Both the position numbers and the translations under genes were made by a program. Below are positions 1 to 7,718 of a DNA stretch of 64,000 bases, in pieces (position 1 is the stretch's first letter; the number at the start of each line of letters is the position of its first letter). The stretch is taken from NCBI GenBank assembly GCA_027313705.1, contig DAHVDE010000118.1, forward strand, positions 62,001-126,000, given 5' to 3'. Below the pieces are notes generated by a model. That model saw only the letters and a list, made by a program, of their open reading frames with translations, had not been told where the DNA came from and did no database searches. The stretch comes from Actinomycetota bacterium. Lineage in GTDB: Bacteria; Actinomycetota; Actinomycetes; Streptosporangiales; Streptosporangiaceae.

Positions 1-494
1 TTGCCGTAGTTGGCCGCGCTCAGCTTGACCGCAGCCTTGGCCAGATCAATCATGAACACCAGGTCCTGGGCGTCCACCGGCGCGCCGTTGGACCACTTGT
101 AGTTGGTCTTCATGTTGATCACGACGGTCTTGTTGTTGTTGCTGAACTTCGGTGCGCTCGCCAGGCTGAGGGGATAGTTGATGTTCAGCGAGTGGCCAAC
201 CGGAGTCCAGTAGAGCGGCTTCCACATCAGGTCCTGGAAGAAGCTGATGGTGTAAACCGATGAGTTGGCTCCCGGCACGATCGGGAAGATGTACGTGGGG
301 GTGCTTCCCGCTGGCATGCCGAAGGTGACCGTGCCGCCAGACACCTTCTTCGCGGCCGGGGCAGGGATCGAGCCATACCCGCTGGCCCCTGCATGATTGG
401 CTGCGCTGGTGCTGCTCTTGGCGCAGGCGGCCAGCGCGGTCACGCCGACGGCGGCCAAGACCGCCATCTTCGTGGCCGTACGGGCAAATGTCAT
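1..494 (-). CDS. ABC transporter substrate-binding lipoprotein, family 5 (partial, N-terminal part)
   Basis: The start is ATG at 494, preceded by an AGGAGG ribosome site at 502-507; the frame stays open to the window edge, giving about 164 residues. A lipoprotein signal peptide ends in a lipobox LAAC near residue 24, so it should be anchored outside the membrane as the binding component of an importer. The stretch around FKWSNG-like NYKWSNGAPVDAQDL matches the conserved N-terminal lobe of peptide/nickel/oligosaccharide-type solute-binding proteins (SBP_bac_5). The ligand cannot be told from this fragment. The rest of the transporter would lie to the left of the window. Confidence 0.85.
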   Translation of the reverse strand, partial: MTFARTATKMAVLAAVGVTALAACAKSSTSAANHAGASGYGSIPAPAAKKVSGGTVTFGMPAGSTPTYIFPIVPGANSSVYTISFFQDLMWKPLYWTPVGHSLNINYPLSLASAPKFSNNNKTVVINMKTNYKWSNGAPVDAQDLVFMIDLAKAAVKLSAANYG

Positions 495-807
495 TGTCAA
501 TCCTCCTGGATCGCGAGCGATCGCCCGCCGACCCGGCAAGCCGGGATGTGAGTGTCGCCCTTGATACTCCGCAGCGGAGCAACTCGCTCGCCGCCTCATG
601 TTGTCTTGGCCTCGCCGCCCGCGTACTAGTCAAGATGACCGGTACGTGTACTGCGGGGTTGGGGGAAGCGTAGATTCGAAGCGGTAGAGTTCCTAGGCCG
701 AAACTGTCACAACTTGTTATCGATGCACGTTTGCCCGATCGGTCGTTTGGCAGCGAATTACCCCCGATACCGCACCTGATCTGCGGATTCGGGTCCTGAG
801 GTAACGA
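495..807. other. Intergenic region, no gene seen
   Basis: This 313-bp stretch lies upstream of the solute-binding protein gene and downstream of fabI. It holds the ribosome site for the former near 502-507 and presumably its promoter. No frame carries recognisable protein, and no -35/-10 pair stands out. Confidence 0.5.
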
Positions 808-833
808 CCGTCCTCACGCTAGCGTGAGGACGG
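808..833. terminator. Perfect 26-bp palindrome behind fabI
   Basis: CCGTCCTCACGCT is followed directly by its exact reverse complement, so RNA from either strand could fold a 13-bp (less the turn) hairpin. It lies 17 bp beyond the fabI stop codon. There is no U-run on either side, so it is at best a non-canonical terminator or an mRNA 3' stabiliser; a dimeric repressor site is the alternative. Confidence 0.5.
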
Positions 834-850
834 CGGACGGTACGGGCAAC

Positions 851-1618
851 TCAGCCCCCGATCGCATGCACGCCGCCGTCAACGTGCACGATCTCACCGG
901 TCGTGGCAGGGAACCAGTCGGAAAGCAGTGCCACGCAGGCCTTAGCGGCGGGCACCTGGTTCGCCAGGTCCCAGCCGAGCGGCGCCCTGTCGCCCCACAT
1001 CTCCTCGAACCGCTCGAAGCCGGGAATGGATTTCGCCGCCATGGTGCGCAGCGGCCCTGCGGCGACCAGGTTGACCCTGATCTGATGCTCGCCCAGGTAC
1101 CTGGCCAGGTAGCGGGCGCATGACTCGAGGCCAGCCTTGGCGACGCCCATCCAGTCGTACGACGGCCAGGCGAGCGCCGCGTCGAAGTCAAGCCCGACAA
1201 CCGCGCCGCCGCCTTCCTTCATCAGCGGCAAAGCCGCCACCGCGAGTGCCTTGAGCGAGTAGGTCGAGACGTGCAGTGCCATCGACACCTCTGGCCACGG
1301 CGTGCTGAGGAAATTGCCGCCAAGGGCGCCGGCCGGCGCGTTCCCTATGCTGTGCACCACCCCGTCGAGCCCGTCGACGTGCTCGCTGATCCGGTCGGCA
1401 AGCGAAGCAAGTTGCTCCTCGCTGGTGACATCCAGCTCGAGCACCGGCGGCGGGTCAGGCAGGCGCCGCGCGATCCTCTCCACCAGGCTCAGCCGCCCGA
1501 ACCCTGTGAGCACGACGGTAGCTCCCTGCTCCTGCGCGATCTTCGCGACATGAAAGGCGATAGACGAATCCGTGAGCACGCCCGTCACCAGGATTCGCTT
1601 GCCCTCTAGCAGACCCAT
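851..1618 (-). CDS. fabI: Enoyl-[acyl-carrier-protein] reductase (NADH), InhA/FabI type
   Basis: It catalyses the last reduction of the FASII elongation cycle, trans-2-enoyl-ACP to acyl-ACP. The N-terminal Rossmann segment GVLTDSSIAFHVAKIAQEQG (residues 13-32) is nearly the InhA nucleotide-binding loop. The active-site pair is Tyr154 and Lys161 in YDWMGVAK, the Y-x6-K spacing specific to enoyl reductases. The length of 255 residues is usual. It follows fabG by 78 bp on the same strand, the same order as mabA-inhA in mycobacteria, so the two are probably co-transcribed. A perfect palindrome lies just past its stop. Confidence 0.96.
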   Translation of the reverse strand: MGLLEGKRILVTGVLTDSSIAFHVAKIAQEQGATVVLTGFGRLSLVERIARRLPDPPPVLELDVTSEEQLASLADRISEHVDGLDGVVHSIGNAPAGALGGNFLSTPWPEVSMALHVSTYSLKALAVAALPLMKEGGGAVVGLDFDAALAWPSYDWMGVAKAGLESCARYLARYLGEHQIRVNLVAAGPLRTMAAKSIPGFERFEEMWGDRAPLGWDLANQVPAAKACVALLSDWFPATTGEIVHVDGGVHAIGG

Positions 1619-1696
1619 CGCCCACCTGCCCTCTGGAAGATAAGAACCTAGCTTTTCTAGCAGCCAGCCGTGCCTGCGCCGGCTCTCGCCTGCCGG

Positions 1697-2401
1697 TCAG
1701 TGGCCCATGCCAAGGCCGCCGTCCACCGGAATCACCGCGCCAGTGATGTAAGCCGCGTCAGGTCCGGCGAGGAACTGCACCACCCCGGCCACCTCGTCAG
1801 GCGACGCGGTGCGGCCCAGCGGGATACGGCTCTTGATCGCGCTTTGCAGTTCCTCGTTAAGCGCGGCGGTCATATCGGTGTCGGCGAAGCCTGGCGCGAC
1901 CACGTTGACCGTGATGTTCCTGCTGCCAAGTTCTCTGGCCAAAGACCTGGCCAGGCCGACCAGGCCAGCCTTGGAGGCCGCGTAGTTGGCCTGGCCTGCC
2001 TGCCCGAGCAGGCCGACGACCGAGGAGACGAAGATGATGCGCCCGCGGCGCAGTCTCATCATCGGGCGCACCGCGCGCTTGGCCACCCGGTAGGCGCCGG
2101 TCAGGTTCGTGTCGAGCACGCTGGTAAAGGCGTCCTCGCTCATCAGCGCCAGCAACTGGTCACGCGTGATGCCGGCGTTGGCCACGGCGATCTCGACAGG
2201 GCCATGTGCCTCTTCCGCGATCTTGAACGCCTCGTCGACCTCAGCCGCGTCCCGCACATCGCATTTGGCCACGGTCAGGCCCTCGATCTGCTCACCCGAT
2301 CGCGACGTGACGGTGACGCCGTCTCCCGCCGCGGCGAGTCGCCTGGCAATCGCCAGCCCAAGTCCTCTGTTGCCGCCTGTCACTAGCACGGACCGGCCCA
2401 T
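1697..2401 (-). CDS. fabG: 3-oxoacyl-[acyl-carrier-protein] reductase
   Basis: This short-chain dehydrogenase reduces 3-oxoacyl-ACP to the 3-hydroxy form in FASII. It shows the nucleotide-binding motif TGGNRGLG (residues 8-15), the NAG motif near residue 75, Ser127 and the catalytic YAASK (Tyr140, Lys144). At 234 residues it is slightly shorter than typical FabG. Upstream of the enoyl reductase gene on the same strand, it mirrors the mabA-inhA operon. The function as FabG rather than another SDR rests mainly on that pairing. Confidence 0.94.
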   Translation of the reverse strand: MGRSVLVTGGNRGLGLAIARRLAAAGDGVTVTSRSGEQIEGLTVAKCDVRDAAEVDEAFKIAEEAHGPVEIAVANAGITRDQLLALMSEDAFTSVLDTNLTGAYRVAKRAVRPMMRLRRGRIIFVSSVVGLLGQAGQANYAASKAGLVGLARSLARELGSRNITVNVVAPGFADTDMTAALNEELQSAIKSRIPLGRTASPDEVAGVVQFLAGPDAAYITGAVIPVDGGLGMGH

Positions 2402-2526
2402 CTGCGTACCTCCGGGGGCTGACGAGGACTGATCGCGTAAGTATGTCAGACCGGCCGGCCTGCGGTCAGCAAGCTCATAGCCGGAACGTCAGCGCCCAGC
2501 TCACCGGGACGGCACGAACTCACCGA

Positions 2527-2739
2527 TCAGGAATCCTCAAGCCGGAAGCCGACCTTCATGCCGACCTGGAAGTGGGCGATTTCGCCGCCGTCGAGCTGGC
2601 CGCGAATCTCAGTGACCTCGAACCAGTCCAGGTGACGGAGCGTCTGCGCCGCCCGCCGCAATCCGTTGCGCACCGCCGCCTCGACGCTTTCCGGTGACGT
2701 GCCCACTATTTCGGTAACTCGGTAAGTACGGTCGGTCAT
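2527..2739 (-). CDS. Dodecin, flavin-storage protein
   Basis: A 70-residue protein starting MTDRTYRVTEIVGTSPES, the hallmark opening of dodecins, which assemble into hollow dodecamers binding FMN or riboflavin (or CoA in some bacteria). The central segment LDWFEVTEIRG carries the Trp that stacks on the flavin, and the end IAHFQVGMKVGFRLE is the conserved final strand. The ATG at 2739 is chosen because AGGAGG sits 6 bp upstream; a longer in-frame extension to 2883 lacks family similarity. It probably buffers free flavin in the cytoplasm. Confidence 0.95.
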   Translation of the reverse strand: MTDRTYRVTEIVGTSPESVEAAVRNGLRRAAQTLRHLDWFEVTEIRGQLDGGEIAHFQVGMKVGFRLEDS

Positions 2740-2846
2740 GTCGTCCTCCTGTTCGTACCCCGTATCCCTGTCCAGCGCACCGGGGCCCTGGCACACGGCC
2801 GGGGGCGCGATTAGCATCATGCCCGGTTCGGGCCTAACGTGAGAGG

Positions 2847-3221
2847 GTGCGAAGTCATCAAAGCGCCGGCCGCGACCAGGCATATCTGGTCACCGAGGCA
2901 CAGCAGTCGCGATCCGCTGAGATAAATCAGCGGCAGCGCAGGTACCTGCTGATGATGGGCCTGCGGGTGGTCTGCTTTGTGGTGACCGTCGTCCTTTTCG
3001 TCAATCACGCCGGCTGGCTGACCGTGATCCCGGCTGCCGGAGCGATCGCGCTGCCGTACTTTGCCGTGGTTATCGCCAACAGCAAGCAGCCAGGAACCTC
3101 CTCGGGCTTCCGCGCGTATGAGCCGAGGCTGCCCGAGCGCTACCGTGCGGGCCAGAACGCGGACCAGAACTCAGCGCACGACAAACCCGCAGATCCGTCC
3201 CATACGCATGACGATAGGTAA
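2847..3221 (+). CDS. DUF3099 membrane protein
   Basis: A 124-residue protein beginning at GTG. The segment YLVTEAQQSRSAEINQRQRRYLLMM before two predicted membrane helices (about residues 34-53 and 57-77) matches the actinobacterial DUF3099 family, whose members are small two-helix membrane proteins of unknown role. The C-terminal 40 residues are polar and probably disordered. It is divergent from the dodecin gene. The family often sits near fabI and moaA in actinomycetes, consistent with its place here. Confidence 0.85.
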   Translation: MRSHQSAGRDQAYLVTEAQQSRSAEINQRQRRYLLMMGLRVVCFVVTVVLFVNHAGWLTVIPAAGAIALPYFAVVIANSKQPGTSSGFRAYEPRLPERYRAGQNADQNSAHDKPADPSHTHDDR

Positions 3222-3378
3222 ATAACCGCGCGTTCTTGCCTGGCGAGGCAGACGTAGCGGTCAACGTCGGCGTGTTTCTTCGTAACGGAGCAGCTAGGCA
3301 CCAATGCCGGTGGCAAAACGGCGAAGCAGGTCGCTAGTCACTACCCTCTCGATCCGCAGATTCGCTTTCAATCCGCTC

Positions 3379-3408
3379 TTGACGCACATGGGGGAGGTTC
3401 GGTGTAAC
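3379..3408 (+). promoter_or_regulatory. Probable sigma-70-type promoter of the C-rich small RNA
   Basis: TTGACG (3379-3384) is followed after 18 bp by TGTAAC (3403-3408). The start of transcription is expected near 3414-3416, just before the first RNA hairpin. No long reading frame with family similarity follows, which supports a promoter for a non-coding RNA. Confidence 0.55.
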
Positions 3409-3413
3409 ATGCT

Positions 3414-3530
3414 TACCGGTGCTCTGGTCCCCCGCTGGGGCACCGTTGCCGGCGTTCCGGGCCCCCGTCGGAGCGCCGATGATCGCGACGCCGGGTGGTT
3501 TGCCCCCGTAGCCACCCGGCGTCGCCCTTT
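3414..3530 (+). ncRNA. Small structured RNA with three hairpins and C-rich loops, 6C-RNA-like
   Basis: Three hairpins follow one another. The first pairs 3429-3432 with 3437-3440 and closes with GGTGC at 3418-3422. The second pairs 3450-3459 with 3469-3478 (10 bp, one G-U). The third is a 14-bp perfect terminator stem. Each presents a run of five C residues in or beside its loop. Known actinobacterial 6C RNAs (Rfam; B11 in Mycobacterium tuberculosis) are small RNAs with C-rich loops, so this is probably a family member acting by pairing with G-rich mRNA leaders. The assignment rests on pattern, not on alignment. Confidence 0.65.
3485..3530 (+). terminator. Rho-independent terminator of the C-rich RNA
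   Basis: A perfect 14-bp stem (3485-3498 with 3512-3525) has a 13-nt loop containing CCCCC and is followed by CCTTTT. The U-tract is only on the plus-strand side, which fixes the direction. Confidence 0.8.
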
Positions 3531-3602
3531 TGGCCGATCCTTTTGCTATTCACGGTATGGTCCCCTGAAGGACATTGGCGCGGAAGCGGGAAATAGGGCG
3601 GC

Positions 3603-4382
3603 CTAAGATTGCGGCGGCGCGGCCTCGCTCGCTGCGGCAGGCTCGTCTTCTGCCAGGATGCGGTACAGCGCACGGCGGGTCTGGGTCAGCACCTTACGTG
3701 CCTCGTTCAACTGGTCTTCCGTGCCCGCAGTGAGGACCTGGGTCGCGGCCATGTGCACCTGATGCTCGAGCATCCGGATCTCCACCACGGCGTTCGCGGC
3801 GCCGCCCGCCATCGCCGACCACGGCTCTGCGATCTCGTCAGGATGGGCCTCGACATAGGCACGCCCCTCGTCGGTCAGCGTATAGGCGCGGCGTGCCCCC
3901 CCGCCGTTCTGCTGGACAATCAGGCCCTCGTCTTCGAGTTGCGCCAGCGCCGGATATACCGACCCAGGACTCGGCTGCCACAGGCCACCGCTGCGCTCGC
4001 TGATCTGCTGAATAATCTGGTAGCCGTTCATCGGATCCTCGGCGAGCAACGCGAGCGCAGCCGCACGCACGTTGCCGCGCTTGGCACGGCCGAACCGCCG
4101 CCTGCTCCTGGCCCAGGGACCGAACTCCGGCGCGCCGCTAAGCGGCCCTGGCATGCTGCGGCCGCCATGGCCGCCGAATCCGGCCGGCCCGCCCGGCCCG
4201 CTGTGGAAGCCTATGCGCCCGAAGCCAGGGCCGCCGAACTCAGAATCACCAGACTCCGGCTCGAACCCGTGCACTCCAGGGAAACCCTGCATCGCGCTGA
4301 ACCGCTCGGCCCTTGACCGCCTGCGGCCATCGTGGTGGTGCGGCTGCTCATGCCTCCGCCCGCCGGCGTTTTGCTCATCCAT
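3603..4382 (-). CDS. PadR-family transcriptional regulator with Gly/His-rich N-terminal arm
   Basis: Residues from about 105 to 185 form the PadR winged helix: AALALLAEDPMNGYQIIQQI, then PSPGSVYPALAQLEDEGLI and the wing GARRAYTLTDEGRAYV. The C-terminal part (VEIRMLEHQVHMAATQVL onward) is the dimerising helical region. The first 100 residues are unusual: rich in Gly, His, Phe and Pro (for instance FGGPGFGRIGFHSGPGGPAG) and probably disordered; metal binding by the His residues is possible. A 16-bp palindrome 52 bp upstream of the ATG is the likely autoregulatory operator. The target genes are not evident. Confidence 0.9.
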   Translation of the reverse strand: MDEQNAGGRRHEQPHHHDGRRRSRAERFSAMQGFPGVHGFEPESGDSEFGGPGFGRIGFHSGPGGPAGFGGHGGRSMPGPLSGAPEFGPWARSRRRFGRAKRGNVRAAALALLAEDPMNGYQIIQQISERSGGLWQPSPGSVYPALAQLEDEGLIVQQNGGGARRAYTLTDEGRAYVEAHPDEIAEPWSAMAGGAANAVVEIRMLEHQVHMAATQVLTAGTEDQLNEARKVLTQTRRALYRILAEDEPAAASEAAPPQS

Positions 4383-4434
4383 TGCTCTCTCCTCATTGCG
4401 AAGTTCGCGTCTTCTTTTGAATTTCGCGATACTG

Positions 4435-4450
4435 TAACGATATATCGTTA
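4435..4450. promoter_or_regulatory. Putative PadR operator
   Basis: TAACGATATATCGTTA is a perfect 16-bp palindrome in the padR promoter region, AT-rich amid GC-rich DNA. PadR proteins commonly bind ATAT-centred palindromes in their own promoters, so autoregulation is the natural reading. Confidence 0.7.
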
Positions 4451-4602
4451 ACTTCGCGTTGGCAAGGACGGCGGCAGGTAGCGGGGCGACCGCCGCGGAG
4501 TGCGTGCGGCCGGGGCGGCGTCAGCCAGCAGAAAGGAAGACCGCGCAGGCGACTTGTCTGGCGCGGTGAAGAGCCGAGGTGAACGAGGCGACCAGCCAAA
4601 GG

Positions 4603-4848
4603 TCAGCCGGAAGCGGAATCCCCGCCCCAGCGGGACGCAAGCAAGGAAAGACGGGCGGCCGCCTCGGCGAGCGGCAGGCCGGACCCGACGGCCACGCCGA
4701 TCAGGAAGGACGTGAGAGGTGCCGCCGGCCTGTCCACCTGATGCGCCACCTCACGGGCCAGGTCAAGCACTACGCGCTCGTCCACGACGGCCCGGTCGAT
4801 GCCGAGTTCCGCGCAGGCCGAGTCGATCCAGTCGTCGAGCACCGACAT
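4603..4848 (-). CDS. DUF6457 small helical protein
   Basis: An 81-residue protein beginning MSVLDDWIDSACAELGID, with VLDLAREVAHQVDRPAAPLTSF in the middle; this matches the short DUF6457 proteins that accompany mobA in actinobacteria, sometimes fused to it. It starts 29 bp after the mobA stop with GAGGTG upstream and probably forms the last gene of the moaA-mobA operon. A role in molybdenum cofactor maturation is inferred from position only. Confidence 0.8.
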   Translation of the reverse strand: MSVLDDWIDSACAELGIDRAVVDERVVLDLAREVAHQVDRPAAPLTSFLIGVAVGSGLPLAEAAARLSLLASRWGGDSASG

Positions 4849-4877
4849 GAACGCACCTCATCAACGTTAGCCGCGAC

Positions 4878-5510
4878 TCAGCCAGGATCTCCGGTCAGTG
4901 ACCGGATGGTGGCCAGGTCCTCAGGAGTATCGCAATCGGTCCAGCATGGCAGCGCGCCAGCCTGGGTGGCCATCGTGACCTCCGCGTAGGGCAGCGAAGA
5001 AAGCACGCCGCGCAACGAGTTTCCCATGTATGACCCGAGCGCGGCACGCAGTTCTCCGGTCTGCCAGCAACTCGCCAGCCACTGCGGCCGGCCACCATCG
5101 TCGCCGAGAACGGCACCGCCGGCCGGCCGAGCCGCCGCGACGATCAGCTCAAGCACCTCCGAGGTCAAGAACGGCAGGTCACCTGCGAGCAGCAGCATCC
5201 AGGGCTCGCTGACCAGGCGAAGGCCTGCCCGCAAGGCAGGCAATGGCCCTCCGCCCGCCGGCTCCTCTGAGGTGAACGAGACCCCTGGCGCCGCCAGTTC
5301 AGCCCTGACTGGCCCCACGACGACCACGCTCCTCGCCCCGGCACGAGTGGCGGCCGACACGACCGTCTCGACCATTGGCCGTCCTCCCACCACGAGGCCG
5401 GGCTTGTCGATTCCGCCGAGCCGCCGGCCAGCACCTCCCGCCAGGACGATGGCCGCAAAGCCGCGGGCGGCAGCTGGCCGCACCGCGGCGGCTAGCCGGC
5501 GGCTAGCCAC
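4878..5510 (-). CDS. mobA: Molybdenum cofactor guanylyltransferase
   Basis: It transfers GMP from GTP to molybdopterin to make MGD, the cofactor form used by formate dehydrogenase. The signature LAGGAGRRLGGIDKP (about residues 23-37) is the nucleotide-binding loop of MobA-type transferases, and LLLAGDLPFL carries the metal-binding Asp. GTG at 5510 starts 3 bp beyond the moaA stop, so translation is probably coupled. The N-terminal 17 residues before the Rossmann strand are Ala/Arg-rich, and the true start could be slightly downstream. Length (210 aa) is normal. Confidence 0.9.
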   Translation of the reverse strand: MASRRLAAAVRPAAARGFAAIVLAGGAGRRLGGIDKPGLVVGGRPMVETVVSAATRAGARSVVVVGPVRAELAAPGVSFTSEEPAGGGPLPALRAGLRLVSEPWMLLLAGDLPFLTSEVLELIVAAARPAGGAVLGDDGGRPQWLASCWQTGELRAALGSYMGNSLRGVLSSLPYAEVTMATQAGALPCWTDCDTPEDLATIRSLTGDPG

Positions 5511-5513
5511 CGG

Positions 5514-6506
5514 CTAGCCGCCGATGGCTGACATCGGCCGGGCCGGCTGCAAGAATCCGGGGTCGTTAATGCCGTGACCTGGCAGCTTAGCGGCCACCGC
5601 CAACCGCCACCGGTCGGCTAGCTCCAGGTCGTCGGCACCGGCCCGCAGCGGAGTACGCAGGTCACTTTCCTGCCGCGCGAACAGGCAGTTACGAACCTGC
5701 CCGTCGGCGGTGAGCCGCACGCGATCGCACGATCCGCAGAACGGCCTGGTCACGGAACCGATCACGCCGACGCGCGCGGGACCGCCATCCACCAGGAAAG
5801 CCTCGGCGGGTGCCGACCCCCGGCCGGCCGGATCGTCAGGCGTGAGCGAGAACTTGGCCGAAAGTGCCGTCAGGATCTCGTCGGCGGTCACCATGTCGTC
5901 CCGCCGCCAGCCATGCTGCGCGTCAAGCGGCATCTGCTCGATGAACCGCAGCTGGTACCCCCGATCCAGGCAGAACTGGAGCAGGTCAACCGCCTCGTTG
6001 CCATTGATGTCGCGCATCAGGACCGCGTTGACCTTCACCGGTATGAGGCCCGCGTCTGCGGCGGCGGCCAGTCCGGCCAGCACGTCGTCGAGCCGGTCCC
6101 GCCTGGCCAGCTTCACGAAAGTCTCGGCATTGAGCGTGTCAAGCGAGACGTTGATCCGGTCAAGCCCGGCATCGCGCAGCGGCCCGGCCAGCCTGGTCAG
6201 CCCGATCCCGTTCGTGGTCAGCGAGATCTCCGGCCGCGGTGAAAGCGACGCGGTCCTGGCCACGATGCCCGGCAGGCCACGCCGCAGCAGCGGCTCTCCC
6301 CCGGTGAACCTGACTTCGGTGATCCCCAGTTGCCCGACCGCGATGCCGAGCAGCCTGATCAGTTCGTCGTCGGTCAACTGCTCGGCGCTTGGCAGCCAGT
6401 CAAGCCCCTCGGGCGGCATGCAGTACGTGCACCGCAGATTGCACCTGTCGGTGAGCGAGACTCGCAGGTCAGTGGCAACGCGACCATAAGAGTCGGCGAG
6501 CATCAA
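5514..6506 (-). CDS. moaA: GTP 3',8-cyclase (radical SAM)
   Basis: First enzyme of molybdopterin synthesis, converting GTP to 3',8-cyclo-GTP. The radical-SAM cluster motif is Cys22-x3-Cys26-x2-Cys29 (TDRCNLRCTYC). The second [4Fe-4S] site is in FCGSCDRVRLTADGQVRNCLF near residue 258. The C-terminal Gly-Gly tail required for activity is present (MSAIGG). It is followed at once by mobA. Its product ultimately feeds the Mo enzyme encoded 16 kb away (fdhA). Confidence 0.97.
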   Translation of the reverse strand: MMLADSYGRVATDLRVSLTDRCNLRCTYCMPPEGLDWLPSAEQLTDDELIRLLGIAVGQLGITEVRFTGGEPLLRRGLPGIVARTASLSPRPEISLTTNGIGLTRLAGPLRDAGLDRINVSLDTLNAETFVKLARRDRLDDVLAGLAAAADAGLIPVKVNAVLMRDINGNEAVDLLQFCLDRGYQLRFIEQMPLDAQHGWRRDDMVTADEILTALSAKFSLTPDDPAGRGSAPAEAFLVDGGPARVGVIGSVTRPFCGSCDRVRLTADGQVRNCLFARQESDLRTPLRAGADDLELADRWRLAVAAKLPGHGINDPGFLQPARPMSAIGG

Positions 6507-6569
6507 GCCACCTCCTCATCGCGTATCCGGCCTAGCCTACTAAGGTCCCACCGGTAACAAGCTTATTGT

Positions 6570-7718
6570 TTGCCTGTGACAGTGACGGGCGCGATCTGGC
6601 GCGATCAGCTCACCAGCGAGCAACGGGCGATGCTTGGTCGCGACGCGGGGCACATCGCGGACCCAAGGCCCGACGTCCTCGTGGTCGGCGGCGGCATCCT
6701 CGGCGTGGCCACGGCCGCCGCGATCATGGACTCAGGACTCGGCTCAGTCCAGCTCATCGAAGCAGGCAGGCTTGGCTCGGGCGCGACCGGTGGCGCGACC
6801 GGACTCCTGGTCCCTGAGCCGCATCAATGGAGCGACCCCGAGACCTTCGTCGACCTGGAACGCGCCAGCCTGGAACGCTGGCGATACCTCGACCAGGTGA
6901 CTCCCGGCGGTCTCGGCCTGGTTGAGCTCGACTGGATCGGCCTCGCCCCCGACCCAGGCGGTCTTGCCGCGCACCAGCCGAAGAACGTTGAATGGCTGGA
7001 CGCGGCCAAGATCACGGCGCTGGTGCCCGGCCTGGCCTGGCACCTGGGCGGAGCGCTGATCAGGCACCAGGCCAGGGTCAACCCGCTCAGGGCAATCATC
7101 GGCCTGGCCCAGAACGTCCCGTCGATCGGAACGGGCGTGGCCGCGACCGCCGTGACCGTCAAGGGCGACAAGATAGAGGCGGTCAGTACCTCGGCCGGAA
7201 CGATAAGCCCTGGCGCGGTCGTCTTCGCCACCGGTCAGCCTCCGGTCGTCGACGGTCTCGACCTGGACATTCCCGCCGACCGGGTCAAGGGCCACCTGGT
7301 GGTAACCGAGCCAGCGAACATCCACCTCCCCTGCACGATTGTCCCTGTCGCCACCCCGCTCGAGGACGGCAGGCTGCTCGCGGGCGGCACGCTCGACTAC
7401 GGCGACGAGAGCCCGGCGGTGCGCGAAGAGGTGATCGACGCGATCGTGGCCGGTCTCCGAGCCGCGCTGCCCGGGCTGCGGGCGCTGAAGGTGTCGCACC
7501 AGTGGTGCTGTTTCCGGCCGCGCCACCCAGACGGCCGCCCGGTCATCGACCGGATGCCAGGACTTCGGAACGCCTGGCTGACCTCAGGCCACTTCCGCAC
7601 CGGCATACTCAACGCCCCGGCCACCGGGATGGCACTGGCCCGCTGGATCTCGGCCGGCCAGCCGCCCCCGGAGACCGGCGCCTGGAGCGCCACCAGGTTC
7701 GCCAGGACCGCGCACTAG
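6570..7718 (+). CDS. FAD-dependent oxidoreductase, DadA/glycine-oxidase type
   Basis: A 382-residue DAO-fold enzyme. The FAD-binding motif VVGGGILGVATAAAI lies at about residues 38-52, followed by the ATGGATGLL segment; the C-terminal FAD contact is TSGHFRTGILNAPATG. Such enzymes oxidise amine groups of amino acids or related compounds with oxygen or a quinone as acceptor; the substrate is unknown. The start is TTG at 6570 or GTG at 6576. It is divergent from moaA and its stop overlaps that of selB (convergent). Whether it belongs functionally to the selenium or molybdenum genes is not shown. Confidence 0.88.
   Translation: MPVTVTGAIWRDQLTSEQRAMLGRDAGHIADPRPDVLVVGGGILGVATAAAIMDSGLGSVQLIEAGRLGSGATGGATGLLVPEPHQWSDPETFVDLERASLERWRYLDQVTPGGLGLVELDWIGLAPDPGGLAAHQPKNVEWLDAAKITALVPGLAWHLGGALIRHQARVNPLRAIIGLAQNVPSIGTGVAATAVTVKGDKIEAVSTSAGTISPGAVVFATGQPPVVDGLDLDIPADRVKGHLVVTEPANIHLPCTIVPVATPLEDGRLLAGGTLDYGDESPAVREEVIDAIVAGLRAALPGLRALKVSHQWCCFRPRHPDGRPVIDRMPGLRNAWLTSGHFRTGILNAPATGMALARWISAGQPPPETGAWSATRFARTAH

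Noticed and set aside
46-633. Minus-strand frame of 195 residues at the left edge
   Set aside because: It is a different frame over the solute-binding protein gene, whose own frame has the lipobox and a strong ribosome site.
3304-3606. Plus-strand frame of 100 residues
   Set aside because: It covers the promoter, hairpins and terminator of the C-rich RNA; no family similarity.
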